A stretch of DNA of 64,000 nucleotides from Gavia stellata (taxonomy: Eukaryota; Chordata; Aves; Gaviiformes; Gaviidae), in assembly GCF_030936135.1 (NCBI RefSeq), contig NC_082594.1:105129020-105193019 (forward strand). The letters run 5' to 3'. Shown here in pieces: positions 1-11,800 of this stretch (the stretch's first letter is position 1; every line of letters begins with the position of its first letter). The notes beneath the pieces were generated by a model. That model was not told the origin of the DNA. It did no database searches and saw only the letters and a list, made by a program, of their open reading frames with translations. The position numbers and the translations under genes are program-made.

Positions 1-3000
1 TGTTACTCTCGAGTGTCAATTATCATTTGTGTTGTAGCCATGTATAAAGACCCTCTTGTATGGGTGGTGAACGAGGACAATAATGAACCATGTTGCCTTC
101 TTCAGAAAAGCGGACATCTGTTCTTAGAAGACATTAGGAAATTTTCAAATACAATAGAATTAAATGTATTCCCTAGCTTCAAAATTAAGTATAACATAGT
201 CTTGTGAAATTTGTATTTTTGTTATCTGCAAAGTGCTGTTATACAGGTTTAAATGGGGATTATTTAACATGGATATTTTTTTAATGAAACTCTTAAATTT
301 GTCTTTCAAAGACTTCTCAGTCTTTCCTAATTTAGTGTTCTGGGCAGCCACAGTGGATGTTACTGCAGAGGTTTATGCCACCGGGCGTGAAGTCCCTGCC
401 TAGCTCCCTGAGAGCTCCCAGCTATGCAGGGTGACGATGGGTGCTGCACAGGCTGAGATACTGCGGGAGCCTTTCGGTAAGCCTAGCGGCACCGGTCAGT
501 TCCTGCAGAGGGACGTGTAAGTTGGGAGGATGCCATTTATCTACTTCAGTGTCTTTTTGTCAGAGCATTCAGCAAACGGCTTTCTGTGTAACATTTTGCA
601 TTGCAGCACGGCTTTGCAGTCAGCGCTGCCTTGCTCGGCAGAAGCAATGAACCAAATCAAGCAGAGATGCTTTCAGAACCGAAATACACATTCATTTCTG
701 TTGTGAAATCCCGTATGAATTTCCTTAACAGTCGTGCCACACACAGTAAGGGAGGGCGAAGACGTCTGTTTCTGACAGCTATCACTGTTTCTTGCTTCAG
801 CACAATGTTTTATCTCTACAGCTGGGAAGTGGCTCAAAGTTTATAAAATGCCTGAATCTGGGTCAGGAAGTATTTCTGCTATTGCAAGCTGATTTCCCCA
901 TCTGATGTATGCTGGAGGTGTTGAGAGCAAGATACTGCTGCACAGCTGCTGAGCCGTTGCTCTCCCTTCTGATAATGAGCTGTTTAGAGGCCAAGAAGAA
1001 AACTCTGGGGCAAAACTGCCGGGCAGGCAAGCAGCCCGCTCTATTAACTGATACTTTCCTGTGCTCCTGTTGTCATATAAGTGTTTAACCTGAAGGAAAA
1101 GAACACGCATCACAAACTCTTGTATCTGAAGGGGCACCTGCCAGCACACAGGAGGGGAGAAGGACATGCAAGACACTGGGCGTGCGACTGATCCATCAGC
1201 TGTGGATAGGGTTCCCTGGTGTCCCGTACCACTTGTCCCCTTTCTTCCTCTCATACTACACACGGCAGCATGGTAAGATCCTGTCCCCACTAATGCTATT
1301 TCTTACACCACAGAGAGATGGGGTCAGTCTGACCTCTTGCAAGTCCCGAAAAATGGTATGTTAAATAAGCCCAGCTGGAGATTGGGATGGTGGAAAAGAG
1401 ATACGGGCTCAATTGCAGCTAGTGTGTATCTTAGAAACACCTTTCAGGTCCTTAGAGGGTCTGGCACTCTCCTTGCCAGGGAAGATGCTCACAGTTTCAC
1501 CCTCTGAGCTGTGGGAAATAATCCCTGGCAGTTTCTCTTGCTATTTCACCAGGGAAAACCATGAGGCAGTTTTGCATCTGTGTTCCTGAGCATTTAATCC
1601 CTTCTAGACCTCACCAGTGTTGGAGCTGGGACAGGTGTTAGATGAGGAAGAAGAGTTAGTGGTTCAATAGGAGTGAACTTTGCCTCTGCATCTATACTGC
1701 CAACATTTCAGATTAGTGCTGGGCTTAACAGTCATCCTCCATTCTGTACCATGGAAGCAGATGTTACCACATACAGCATTCACCGTTTCCCCATCCCTGT
1801 TGTCCTCTGAGGTTTGTTCTTATTGTCCTGACCAGCATTTGCTGCTTCCCATCCTAGAGGCAGCTGTATTTCACTATTGAATGAGCTGCGTGTTTTTATT
1901 TCAGGTCATTTTGTACAGCATTTATCTCTTGAGATTAAAAATACACCAGAAATCAAGATTTGTAATGTTATTGTGATTGTTTTCCTTTTTATAAATTGCA
2001 AACAGTAAATCACTTAGTCTCATTTAATAAATCATGTCATCTAAGCATCTATTTTGTTTATGCTGTTTCTTAGTTCACCTTGGCTCCCTTTTGATTCCAG
2101 TCATATGAAAATGCTCAAAATCATATAGTGGCTTGAAAATGGGATGTTTTTCAAAAATAAATCTTTATTGCTGAGTCTAACAATAAATACTGCTGCATAT
2201 GGGTGTTTGGTTGCACGTATATTAGAACATCATGTTGAAACAGATATTTTGAATACAAGGGAGTTAAGATTTGAAGTCTAAAAAGTCTTTTTTTAATTAT
2301 TCTTAAAGCCAAATTATCTTTTTAAAAGCTGTGGCATGGAAATGCAAGGAATCTGGGTTTTTTCCTCTTCCTTTTATTTCCCCCTACTCTTGGATATGGT
2401 CACATAAAATCTGACTTTGGCTCAGTCCCCTTCACCAATCTAGTGAGGTTAAAATATAACACAGGTTACCGGTGCAAGCAAGAAGGGTGTACCTCAGAAT
2501 GGTCAACAGTCAGTGAGGATGTTCTCTAGAATATGGAAAACTCAGATAAACCAAATGTGAGAAGGACGGTTGAGCCCAAACTTCCCAGCTGCCCTGCTTT
2601 AGGTTTGGAGTATTGCCTGCTATTTTGTGAATGGAACGTGAACCGTGTGCATGTGTCTGTGTCAGGTCTTTTGTTTATGAGCTCGGTCACTGTTTCCATT
2701 TCAGAAGAAATAAGATAAATCCTTTTGACATTCCAGCTCTTTCTCTTCTTGGCCGTAACTCGTGGTGAATACCTCATATTTGGCAAAGAGTTTTGTCTGC
2801 CCTAAAACTACATTTTGCGACAAATAAATTATTTGCTGGTAGAAGTTTGCCAACTCTAGTCAGGACTGCAAAGGTTTTTATGCATTTCAAACCTGAAGAA
2901 GAGCCTGTGCGGGTTTTTTCCAGCTCTCTATTGTTCTAGTAAAAGATATGGCCTCTCTCAACAAGCCTTTCCTACCATCATAGATCATCATGGTTCTGTA

Positions 3001-3494
3001 TCTGCATATAAGTAATATTATGCATGCCTTTATTTCTGTAATGTGACTTGAAAATCTTTATTACATGCTTTACTTCAGCATTTTAGAAAAGTGCATTTAT
3101 TTTTTTAAGATTTAAGGAATAAATAGGTGATAGTTTATTACCGTAATCTGTTAGCCTCGGTAAGCAAATGGCTCTTGAAAAATCATTCCTCTAGGATGTA
3201 TAGGCACTTTATGGCTTTCTGCACGCTTCAGAAAGTTAATGTGAGAGTTGCTCTTTGCATCATTAACAAGTCAGGGCAGGACCATCCACTCGCCACTGCT
3301 AAAACGTTCTACTTTGGGCAGCAAATTCTTCAGGCAGGAACACAACAGGGGGAATAGATCTGTTACCAATTTCTCACACTTCTTTTTTTTCTTCTTTCTT
3401 TTGGGAATTCTCATCAGAGTCTTTATCCCTTGACAGATGCAACATTTTCCACCTCCATTCTTTGTGAGGTGGAAGACATTATGCATGTGATAAG

Positions 3495-3521
3495 AGCAAG
3501 CTTTCAGAAGGGAAGCTTGCT
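3495..3521. repeat. Perfect 9-bp inverted repeat
   Basis: AGCAAGCTT and its exact complement AAGCTTGCT are separated by a 9-base loop, and TATGCA motifs lie just outside both arms. It could form a small cruciform or be a symmetric protein site. No gene is adjacent. Confidence 0.6.
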
Positions 3522-4091
3522 AGTTATGCAAAGCTGAGGAATCTATGGAGAACGATGATGTATTCTGTGTTAGCTGAGAAAAGCCAGAGGTTGACTTGCT
3601 TCTGCCAAACCATGTCATGTAGTGGGCACTAGGATAGGAATGCGATGGAAGCAGTACAGCACCCAGAGGCATATCTTTCATGGATTTCGAAGGAATGTCC
3701 TGCATCATCATTTTTTTGTTCTAATTGTGACAGACGAATGTCTCGCTCGCTGTAAGCTGGATGAGGCTACCTGCAGAGTTTTCAAAAGGAGAGGACCACT
3801 ACGAGCCTGATTATGAAAGAAAACAGAACTGGAAGACAAGAAAAAATGAGAGAGTAAAAAAGCTGAAGTGCTGGCTCCTTGGATCTGTTGAGAAATATGC
3901 ACACATGCACTCATTTTTATTTGCTGTTTCTTTTCCTTTGTGGTGCAGTAACAGGCTTCTTCCAGAACAGCCAGTTTGCTGAGATCGTACCCAAGGGTTT
4001 CTTCTGCTGTTGCCTGAGAAAACTGGGCTCAACAGTAGCAGAAACTCTTAGAGGAATGTCAGGTACAGGTCCTTAATTAGGTTGTCTGAGG

Positions 4092-4127
4092 TGTGGGTTG
4101 TGGGGGGGTTTTCTGGGGGGGAGTTGG
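4092..4127 (+). repeat. G-rich tract with quadruplex potential
   Basis: Within 36 bases there are three G runs of 3, 7 and 7 separated by short T-rich loops; the 7-base runs can be split to supply four G-triplets. Nothing coding is nearby. Confidence 0.5.
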
Positions 4128-6299
4128 TTGTTTTAAGTGCATCTTAAAAGGATTCTAACTTTTACAGTAAGAGCCTTGAGAAATATGTTACATCTGAATG
4201 GCAAAAATGCATCTGTAGAAATCTGAGCAGTGTTTTATTAGACTTCTCTTTACAGCTATTTACCTGTAGCCAATAACAAGATTGTGTATTTTATTTTGGA
4301 TGTGAATATCAAGTGCTCTGAAAGAGCAGAGTAGGACATTGAGACGGCATTGAATGTTTTGTGGGGTTTTGGTTGTTGGTTTTTGTTTTTTTTTAGTGGG
4401 AATAGATAGAAATCAACGGTTTGAGCAGACGCTCTGAGTTCATAATTTTGTAGATAGAGATACTTACACATCAAAGAAAACCAAAGTCAACCCTGTGCTC
4501 TTTTTGAGAGAGAAGGGGCAAAAAAGAACCAGGGCTGTACCATGGCATTGTGGCAGTCCCTGTCATCTCAGTGCTTGTGCTCAGTGACGTTTGTTGGCCA
4601 CATTGCTGGGTAGTGAGCGGCGAGGGCGGCAGCAACACCTCTAGCGCAGAAAAGCCCAGCTGGCATAAAGTAATTTATTCGCTAACTAACTAATGGAAAC
4701 TGGGGTGTGAGTTGTCCACCCACGTCAGACTGATGAAACATCTGTGAATTGCAGATAAGCAGCTTGCAAGTCCCTAAAGTCATAGGTGGCTCTTCGTTCA
4801 GGTGTGAGACAGGGAATGAAAGCTTTTTTTTTCTGGCTTCAAAGCGCTTCTCACAAAAAGCGTAAACAAACTGCTCAAAAATTAGATTAAGGCACAGGGA
4901 TTTAGGTGATTTTTTGGATTAATTTTCAGACCAAGTGTACGTTTATCAGTTACGATGAACTTCAGCAGAACTTAAGTGGCTTGAGCCATTACTCCAAAGC
5001 AGGTTGAACAAACTTGAAAATGTTGGCTGGTTTCCCCTCAGCAGGGCTGGGACAGCAAAACCCTCCTGAACCCATCAGCCAAAAAGTGCAGCGTGGCCAT
5101 CGTGAGCTGTTTATGTATAGCACCTAACTCAGTAGCGCCTTGGTCTCGGGTGCAGTCAATATCAACAGTGCTGCTGTGGAGAGGTTTGCAGGTTGTGAAA
5201 GGATCATCTGGGCCTTCTGAGGCAGTGTCATCTGCTGTAGCCAAGTAGGGGGTTTGTCACACTAATCGCTACCAGTGGTGGAGGCTCTTTCTCTGTAGCT
5301 ATTTTTAGCGAAATAATCTGAATACAGGATATTGGGTAAACATCAGCATCCGATGTTTATTTTATCAAAATAAAAGCTCCTGCATGATTTGTAAAACTGT
5401 AAACAAAGCAAAAGGTTCCTCTGCATTGAAATTTTATTCATTATTTGCTTGAATGGCTGCACAAACAGCACAAAACCTCTGGTCATGAATATGAAGCATA
5501 TGATAAGAAAGACAGATGTTCTATTCACTTCTGCTTATTGGCATCTAATTGCTGAGGTGCTTGCTCTTATTTGAGGTAGTAGCACAGGCAGTTATGATAG
5601 CAGTATGGCTTTTAACTCAAATACAAAAATGCAAGGTGAGCATCTAGATTTTTCTGGTTCATTTTCGTGCAGGCCCCTCAAATTGCTTGCTAGTTGTATA
5701 TTTTGACGATTTTAATGTCAAGTAATGAAATATCCACTCACAATTGCATTTTGTTATTTTGACGAGTGACCAATAAAATACATTAGTGCAATCTCTGCAT
5801 GGCAAAGAGCAGAAAAGGAAAGTCCAGGGGAGTGCTCAGGACAGACAGGCAGTGCACAGGTAATAAATTCTAGCCCAAGGCATCTACATGCGATGCACAG
5901 AGCTCGCTGAAGCGGGCCCAGCTGGTGTCTAGTCAAGGGTGGTTGCAAATGGCTGCAATGCATTTAGCTATAGGGCAAAAAAAACCGTAGGAAGACACGC
6001 GTGGACACAGAGCTCTACTGGTGACGCGTTTGCCATTTCAGCTTTCTTTAATCTGTAGAATCAGCTAGACATAACAGGAAACTGAATCCACTCATTTCTC
6101 TAATTGTATCCAGTACAAATTTAATTAGTCGTAAGAAATAAACACATAAATACAACATTTATATGCACAGAAGACACTTTTAAGTAACAGTTTCAGCTTA
6201 AGAATTTGTTTGGGTTTTTTTTTACCAGTGACAGATGAGTGCATGCACAGCATTTTTATGTTCCAAAAAGAAGTTGCTGTAGGAGAAGGGTATTAGTTC

Positions 6300-6770
6300 A
6301 GAGTTACGGCACTGACGTCCCTGGCGCCGCAAGCGCCTCGTCAAAACCCGCGTGGAACGGTTAGTGGGATTAAAGATCACTTCCCGAGTTCTGAGTGGGG
6401 AGGTACCAGACCGCTGAGGGCCTATTTGAAGGTGACGCCTCCGGAGGGGCGAGCACCCCGATCCCCGAGGGGCGGGGAGGCGGCCCCCTCTGCCGGCGCC
6501 CACGCGGTGGCTCAGGACCCCTGGCAGGGCGGCGGAGCGCCGCGGTGGCGTGCCCCCGCGGTCACGCGTGGGTGGCCCCGCGGAGGGAGCGCTGCGGCCG
6601 GCGGCCGCTGGGTGGCAGGCAGCGCGCGCGTTCCGCCGCCGCCCAGTCCCGGCATCCGCCGCCGGCGAAGAAAACGCGGTTCATTTAGTCCGGTCTTAAT
6701 TTTACATGAGAAGTCGCGGGTGAAGTGTAAACCGTCTTTAACGCGCCAAACACCATCTGCGTTTCACAAG
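6300..6770. promoter_or_regulatory. Orphan CpG island, candidate promoter or enhancer
   Basis: A sharply bounded CpG-dense block in otherwise AT-rich, CpG-poor DNA. It contains a GC box (GGGGCGGGG, 6469-6477), a CRE half-site context (TGACGT, 6313-6318), an ETS-like TTCC core near 6380 and a GCGGCCGC octamer at 6601-6608. CpG retention implies protection from methylation in the germ line, the usual mark of an active promoter. No recognisable exon sits on either side. Open frames through it on both strands (for example 6395-6782 plus and 6503-6222 minus) look compositional. The likeliest roles are the promoter of an unannotated noncoding transcript or a distal CpG-island enhancer of a neighbour. 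Direction cannot be told. Confidence 0.55.
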
Positions 6771-7089
6771 CCTTTGGAATAAAGGCTACAAGTAATTTTT
6801 AGTTCGGCTGGTGTAGAGAATTGCGATACACGTTGCATGCATTGAGTGAATTTAAGTGCACGTTTGCAAAGGGTAAATAAATGAATTTGGGCTTTCGGTT
6901 GCATTGAAACATTTAATTCACTTGATGGGAAGGCAATCATTCATATATCTTTCAGTAAATCTTTTCCCACAACACTAAAAATCTGTGATTTAGTATCTGG
7001 TATCGCTACGCCTTTGGGCATGGTAACAAAGACCGTTTTTATATTGCTACGTCCCTAAATAGAAATTAGGTAAATCAGTTCTGTTGGTG

Positions 7090-7760
7090 GTTGCCTGATG
7101 TGAACCCACCACCCGCCTTCGCGGGAGCAGATCTGGGGCCTGGGCTGGAGGTCCAGGCTGGGCTCTGTACCCCCCGCAGCCCTTTGCTGGCAGAGAAGCG
7201 AATGGCGGGACACTCGGCAGATGCAGCCCAGCCCCTGCTCCACTGGGTGGGCACAGCCCCACTGGGTGGGCAGAGGAGGAAGCCCGTGGCCACCCCCAGG
7301 CATCTCTGGGCCCAAACCCCCTGGATCAGGATCTCTGCGGGGTCCCAATTCCAGCTTGCAGTGGTGCGGGAGCCTCCCGCAGTGGAGGCTGGAGGGCAAT
7401 CCTTCAAGCCCTCCGCTCACTCTTGGCCCCAGGGTTGATGGCTGCTGCTCATGACACCCCTCCTCAGAGGGCCGACCCCTTTCCTCGACGGTGCACCTGA
7501 GCAGGGGGGTAAGGTCCAAAGGAGTGGGAAGCTCACTTTTTCCCCTGCTGGGGATGTGGTGGGGATGCTCAGGGACCTGGCATGTGGCCACTGGCCACCC
7601 CGTTGGCTTCGCGGGGACACCTGTCTGGCCCATCACACAAGCACTACGCTAACATGGAATTGTCTGGGAGTGGCACAGTCATGGGGAGATGCCTGGTTCG
7701 CTCCCCGGCGCCTTCCCTCCCTTCAGCCTTCCTTCTCTAGTGCCACTTAGTGACAAATAG
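7090..7760. other. GC-rich, CpG-poorer patch
   Basis: About 670 bases of clearly raised GC content, set off from AT-rich DNA on both sides and lying 320 bases beyond the orphan CpG island. CpG is lower than in that island. It holds a 19-base-period tandem duplication of a CACTGGGTGGGCA unit at about 7240-7273. Long open frames on both strands (up to 193 codons on the minus strand, 7636-7055) are expected from composition, and none has a recognisable domain. It could be a downstream extension of the CpG-island locus, an exon of a noncoding RNA or a decayed GC-rich repeat. Confidence 0.4.
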
Positions 7761-8720
7761 CTGCCCTTTGGGACAGGGGCTGCCGGTCTCTGCAGCAGCC
7801 AGGCGCATTCATACCACACTTGCAGCAACAGGGACCCACCAGGCTGCAGCTTCAAAGAACTGGTTCAAGGAAAATGTTAAAAGCAGAATAATAATGCTAA
7901 ATGTCAAGGTATATTGATTTAAGATAGATTCAGAGATGCGCATTTTTAATATCAATGAGGACTTCTATGATTAAGTAACATGGCCTCCAGTTTAACACAG
8001 CCACTGAGTTCCCCTGAATTAATTTGTGCTTCAAGTTCAAAATGAGGTATAATGAGCTATAAAAGTGCATAATTAGATGGCCCATTTCATCTCAGAGAAG
8101 CTGGTCATATCAGCCCCTTCAGCCCAGCTGAGTGAATTGACTAATTAAGTATAATAGCTGATCAGCAGGCGTGGACTTTTGGGGGTTTGTTTACTTACTC
8201 TGTAGGGTCATGCATAGTAAAAACTTAGCTAGTCCATACTCTTTTCAGTATTTTTTTTTTAGAAACACTAAAAGTACTACTGCTGGGGAAAAGAGAAGTG
8301 TTTAAAAGAATAACAGAGTAAAACATTTAGGAGTAGCCTTCTGGGAGATCCACAAGCTGCACGTGAACTTTGAAGGGGCTCCTACCTTAAGTGCTGTGAC
8401 TGCTGTCTGTAATGTGGAGGCTTAGGAAAGCCCTTCAAAGCTGAGAGACAACTTTTCCCCCTTTCAGGTTTGGAGTGGATTATGGGTTTATTTATTTTTT
8501 TGGTGCATCTGTACTGCAAAATAATGCATGGGGGCATTTTCTATGGTAGTTACGGTTATATGAAAGGTTATGCCTTTCTGCCAGTTTATATACACTTTCC
8601 CAAGCTCGCATTTCAGGAATAGCATACAGAAAGGGATAATTCCTTTAAGATTTTCCCATGGGGAAATTAAATCCTAAAACCTTGTGTTCTGTCCCTATTC
8701 CAATATTTTATCTGTATTTT
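7761..8720. other. Intergenic, possible conserved noncoding element
   Basis: No gene. The stretch at about 7970-8175 is rich in homeodomain-type TAATTA/ATTAAT cores (GCATAATTAGATGG, GACTAATTAAG) with few homopolymers. This texture is often seen in conserved enhancers, but conservation cannot be judged from one sequence. Confidence 0.3.
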
Positions 8721-8819
8721 CTGATCTAGTGAAAGATGTCCCTGCCCGTGGCAGGGGATTTGGACTAGATGGTATTCAAAGGTCCCTTCCAACCTGAAAT
8801 ATTCTGTGATTCTATGATC
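8721..8819 (+). mobile_element. CR1 LINE 3' tail fragment
   Basis: Shows the CR1 3' untranslated signature in order: TGTCCCTGCCCGTGGCAGGG, then GGACTAGATGG, GGTCCCTTCCAACC and the terminal ATTCTGTGATTCTATGAT. Only about 100 bases remain, a typical 5'-truncated CR1 insertion. It is transcribed on the + strand, has no coding capacity, and is probably of the same broad subfamily as the copy at 44.1-44.7 kb. Confidence 0.9.
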
Positions 8820-11800
8820 TATTTTTTCTTTTTTTTTCTTCTTAATGGCCATTTTTGAAAACATACTTTTCCTGCTCTTTTAGACTCAGTTACCGTTTGT
8901 GCTAAGTCCTTATTTTGTGTGAGCATTCTTCATTGCATATAGGCTAAAGAAGTAACCAGATATTTAATAACCATTCTCAACACTTGTTAGCAGTTCAACA
9001 TTATCCTTCCAATACCTTCCAACAGGTGACAGGCATCCTGTGACATGGTAGTTAGCTTCCAGACATAGTTCATGGCCATCTTAGGTGCCACTGCATTATT
9101 TTTTTTTTAACTGAAGTAAACAAGTAATTAAGTGTATTGCGACCACTCCTTTATTCTAAAAAGCCTGCAGAACAGCAGTAATGCTTTTTATTCTTGGGTC
9201 ATCTCATCCTCAGTCTGTCCCTAGCTAATATATGAGCTGGCTTTTGAACTATCTGTTATTGTCAGGAGCAAACAGAACTGAGTAAAAATAGATATATATC
9301 ATTGTGTAGCAAATTTCTCTTGTCCCCCATTTCCCAAAAAGTATTTCCTGGAGACTTCAAATATTTCTGAATCCAAAGGTGGAAAGGAAGAATTTATAAT
9401 TTGCTTTGACAAACTGAAAATGAAATATTTTGACTTTTTAGTTTGAAATGATATTTGGTAAAATAACCTCAGAATGTTTTATTTTCACCTTCTCACTCTC
9501 ACTAACTGGCTGGTAAGGCTGTCCGCCAGTCAATCCCCACCTTTCTTCCCCAGCATCTGTTCTTGTCTGCAGATGATCTCCTTTGGAGTTGCAGGAAAAG
9601 TGACTGAGTGATAAATGAAACCTAGTCTCTTGCTGGAGTGGTGATTTCTTCCATACAAAGACATTCAGGAATAATTTAACATTGGACTAAACAACTAATC
9701 CATCAAATGCCTATTCATCAATTTATGTAAGGGCTATCAGGACCATCTCCATGAAGATGCTATCAGCATTGACACACGGGAAACTGAGAACTTGCTGAAT
9801 TATAAACCTTGTCAATAGAGCTGGATGTCCGTGGTATATACCCAGCAGTGGTAATATTCAGAGAACTAATGTAGTCTTTCTGCAGTGCTACAGAAATCTT
9901 CAGAAAAAAGTTAGCAACAGGGAGAACGGCAGTGAAACACCTGATGGTGTTAGTGGTCTATTGGGAGGCACCTTTCCCCTGTCCACCTCTCTCCACTGCC
10001 AAGAGCAACACTAGTATTGATTGTCAGTTACAGGAAAATTGCGTAATGAATTTAAGTATATTCATAATTTTCTAAATATTTAATAATTATAGCATCCATC
10101 TCCAAGCTTATTACATAGAAGGTGTGCCTACAGAAATAAACTGTGTAATAACTTACATGGGACTATACTGACAGGCAGATAGTGAAGACTTGGGAGTATG
10201 AAGTTATTTCCTTACTTGCCACCCAGTCAAGAAAGTTTGGTCCTTGTTGTGTACTCTCAGATGCTTGGTCCAGTCTGTAGTGAGATGACTCTGGTAATGT
10301 GTCTGCCTCTTCTTTTTGGGAGAGGGCTCTACAGTTTGAAAAGATGTCTTAAGTTTTCTTATAATAATTGCTTTCCTCTTCTTAGCACTCCAGTTGTTTA
10401 CATCAGCAGAGCTGAGAGAAGTCCTTCCGAGTGTTTTTGTAACTTGGCAAGTGCAAAGAGGCAGCTTTGTTACAAATTGGGAGAAGAAATAAATGCATTG
10501 CTTAACCAAAATCTCTTTGCTCAAGGAAGAAATTGGCTTGAAACTGTCTGTCACATCTAGTCTCATTTAATATTTCAGAGGGTTGCTTATACGACTGACT
10601 TCTAAACAAATGGACATGTAAGACTCCCAGTATAAAATTCTGATGGATGAGAACAGATCATTTTAAACCTAATGAGACAGATGCTAAAGATAAAAATATT
10701 TTTGAAAGACAATTTGATAGGGTTGTGGAGGAGAGAAAGTTAAAACTAATTAACTTGATTTGACTAATATTGAAAATGAACATAAGGATATTTTCCACAG
10801 CTCTTTTTTTTTAGTAAAATGGCTGATTAATTTGATCAAAAGGGAAAGCTTAAGAAGGGGAAAGAAAATGGAAAAAGTAGCATATACTTCTGGGGGCACA
10901 TATTCAAAGACAGTTAGCGGTTTCTCATGGAAAATCCTGCAAAACACCCTTGTTCATTTCTGCAAATCTTCCTTTCTCATAGTTTCAGATGAAGGTTGAC
11001 TTTGCTGTCTTGAAGCTTGCACACACACAAAATGATCCTTGTGTTACAGGAAGGTTATTTCTGTAAGCTGAACTGCTCTCTCATATTCGGCTGATCACAA
11101 GAGATGCTATGTTGAGCCCTGCGGTCTCCCTTGCAGAATCTCTAATATCTGCAACTGCTTTCTTCTGGCAGAGAAAAGCACAGTGGCAACTGTGGATTTA
11201 GTGCTCACTGAGACTAATGAAAACCCTCCCACTGATACCGGGACTAGGGATGAGACCCTAAATTAGTTCAATGCAATAAAAATGAACCCACATTAGTCAG
11301 TAGATATGGTAAATTTCATGCTGTATCGGTGAAAATAAACAAAATCAGGTCTCTTTAATTTCATCAGCTTTCCTTCCTGAAGACTATGCATTTTTCAGCT
11401 TCACTGCAGCAATGCTGATCTACCTATTTTCAGTGTATTACACACACCAGTGGATCTGCGTATTTAAACATTAAGGCCACAATGTTCAAACTCAGCTGAA
11501 TGCGGTGGAACAGGACACTGTCCCTCTCTTCAGAACAAGACCTGTTGCTGCAGTGATCAATAGAGCATTAAATACCACCTCTTATCACAGTGAACGCCAA
11601 ATAGATACCATGAGTCCAGTGCAACCTCAACTGGTAAATATTGACCACGCAATGCCTTCAGATGAAATGACTGACCTGAGAGGCTGTTTTAGTTATGGGA
11701 TCTCTGTCAGCGGTCAGGGGAAAGAGTACAATGGGTGAATCAGAGATGGGCAGAATAGAGAGAAGAGCTTTGCTGTAGAGAGCAGAGCTTTGCTGAGCGT

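Larger units (their letters stand above)
1..6299. other. Intergenic, no gene seen
   Basis: AT-rich DNA. Frames of up to 149 codons exist (for example 1290-841 on the minus strand) but have no recognisable domains or supporting splice structure. A mildly CpG-enriched stretch lies at about 375-515. A long pyrimidine tract is at 3378-3402, a perfect inverted repeat at 3495-3521 and a G-rich tract at 4092-4127. I looked for the end of ADAMTS1, the expected upstream neighbour, and did not find thrombospondin-type coding sequence. Confidence 0.6.

Noticed and set aside
1..660. Possible last exon or 3' UTR of ADAMTS1, the expected upstream neighbour
   Set aside because: No thrombospondin-type WSxCS coding pattern or other ADAMTS sequence is seen in any frame here.
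6222..6782. Open frames of 93-118 codons on both strands through the orphan CpG island
   Set aside because: Stop codons are rare in GC-rich DNA; the products are Arg/Gly/Pro/Ala-rich with no domain, and both strands are open.
7055..7636. 193-codon minus-strand frame in the GC-rich patch
   Set aside because: It overlaps other long frames on both strands; Pro/Gly/Ser-rich, no recognisable family, best explained by composition.
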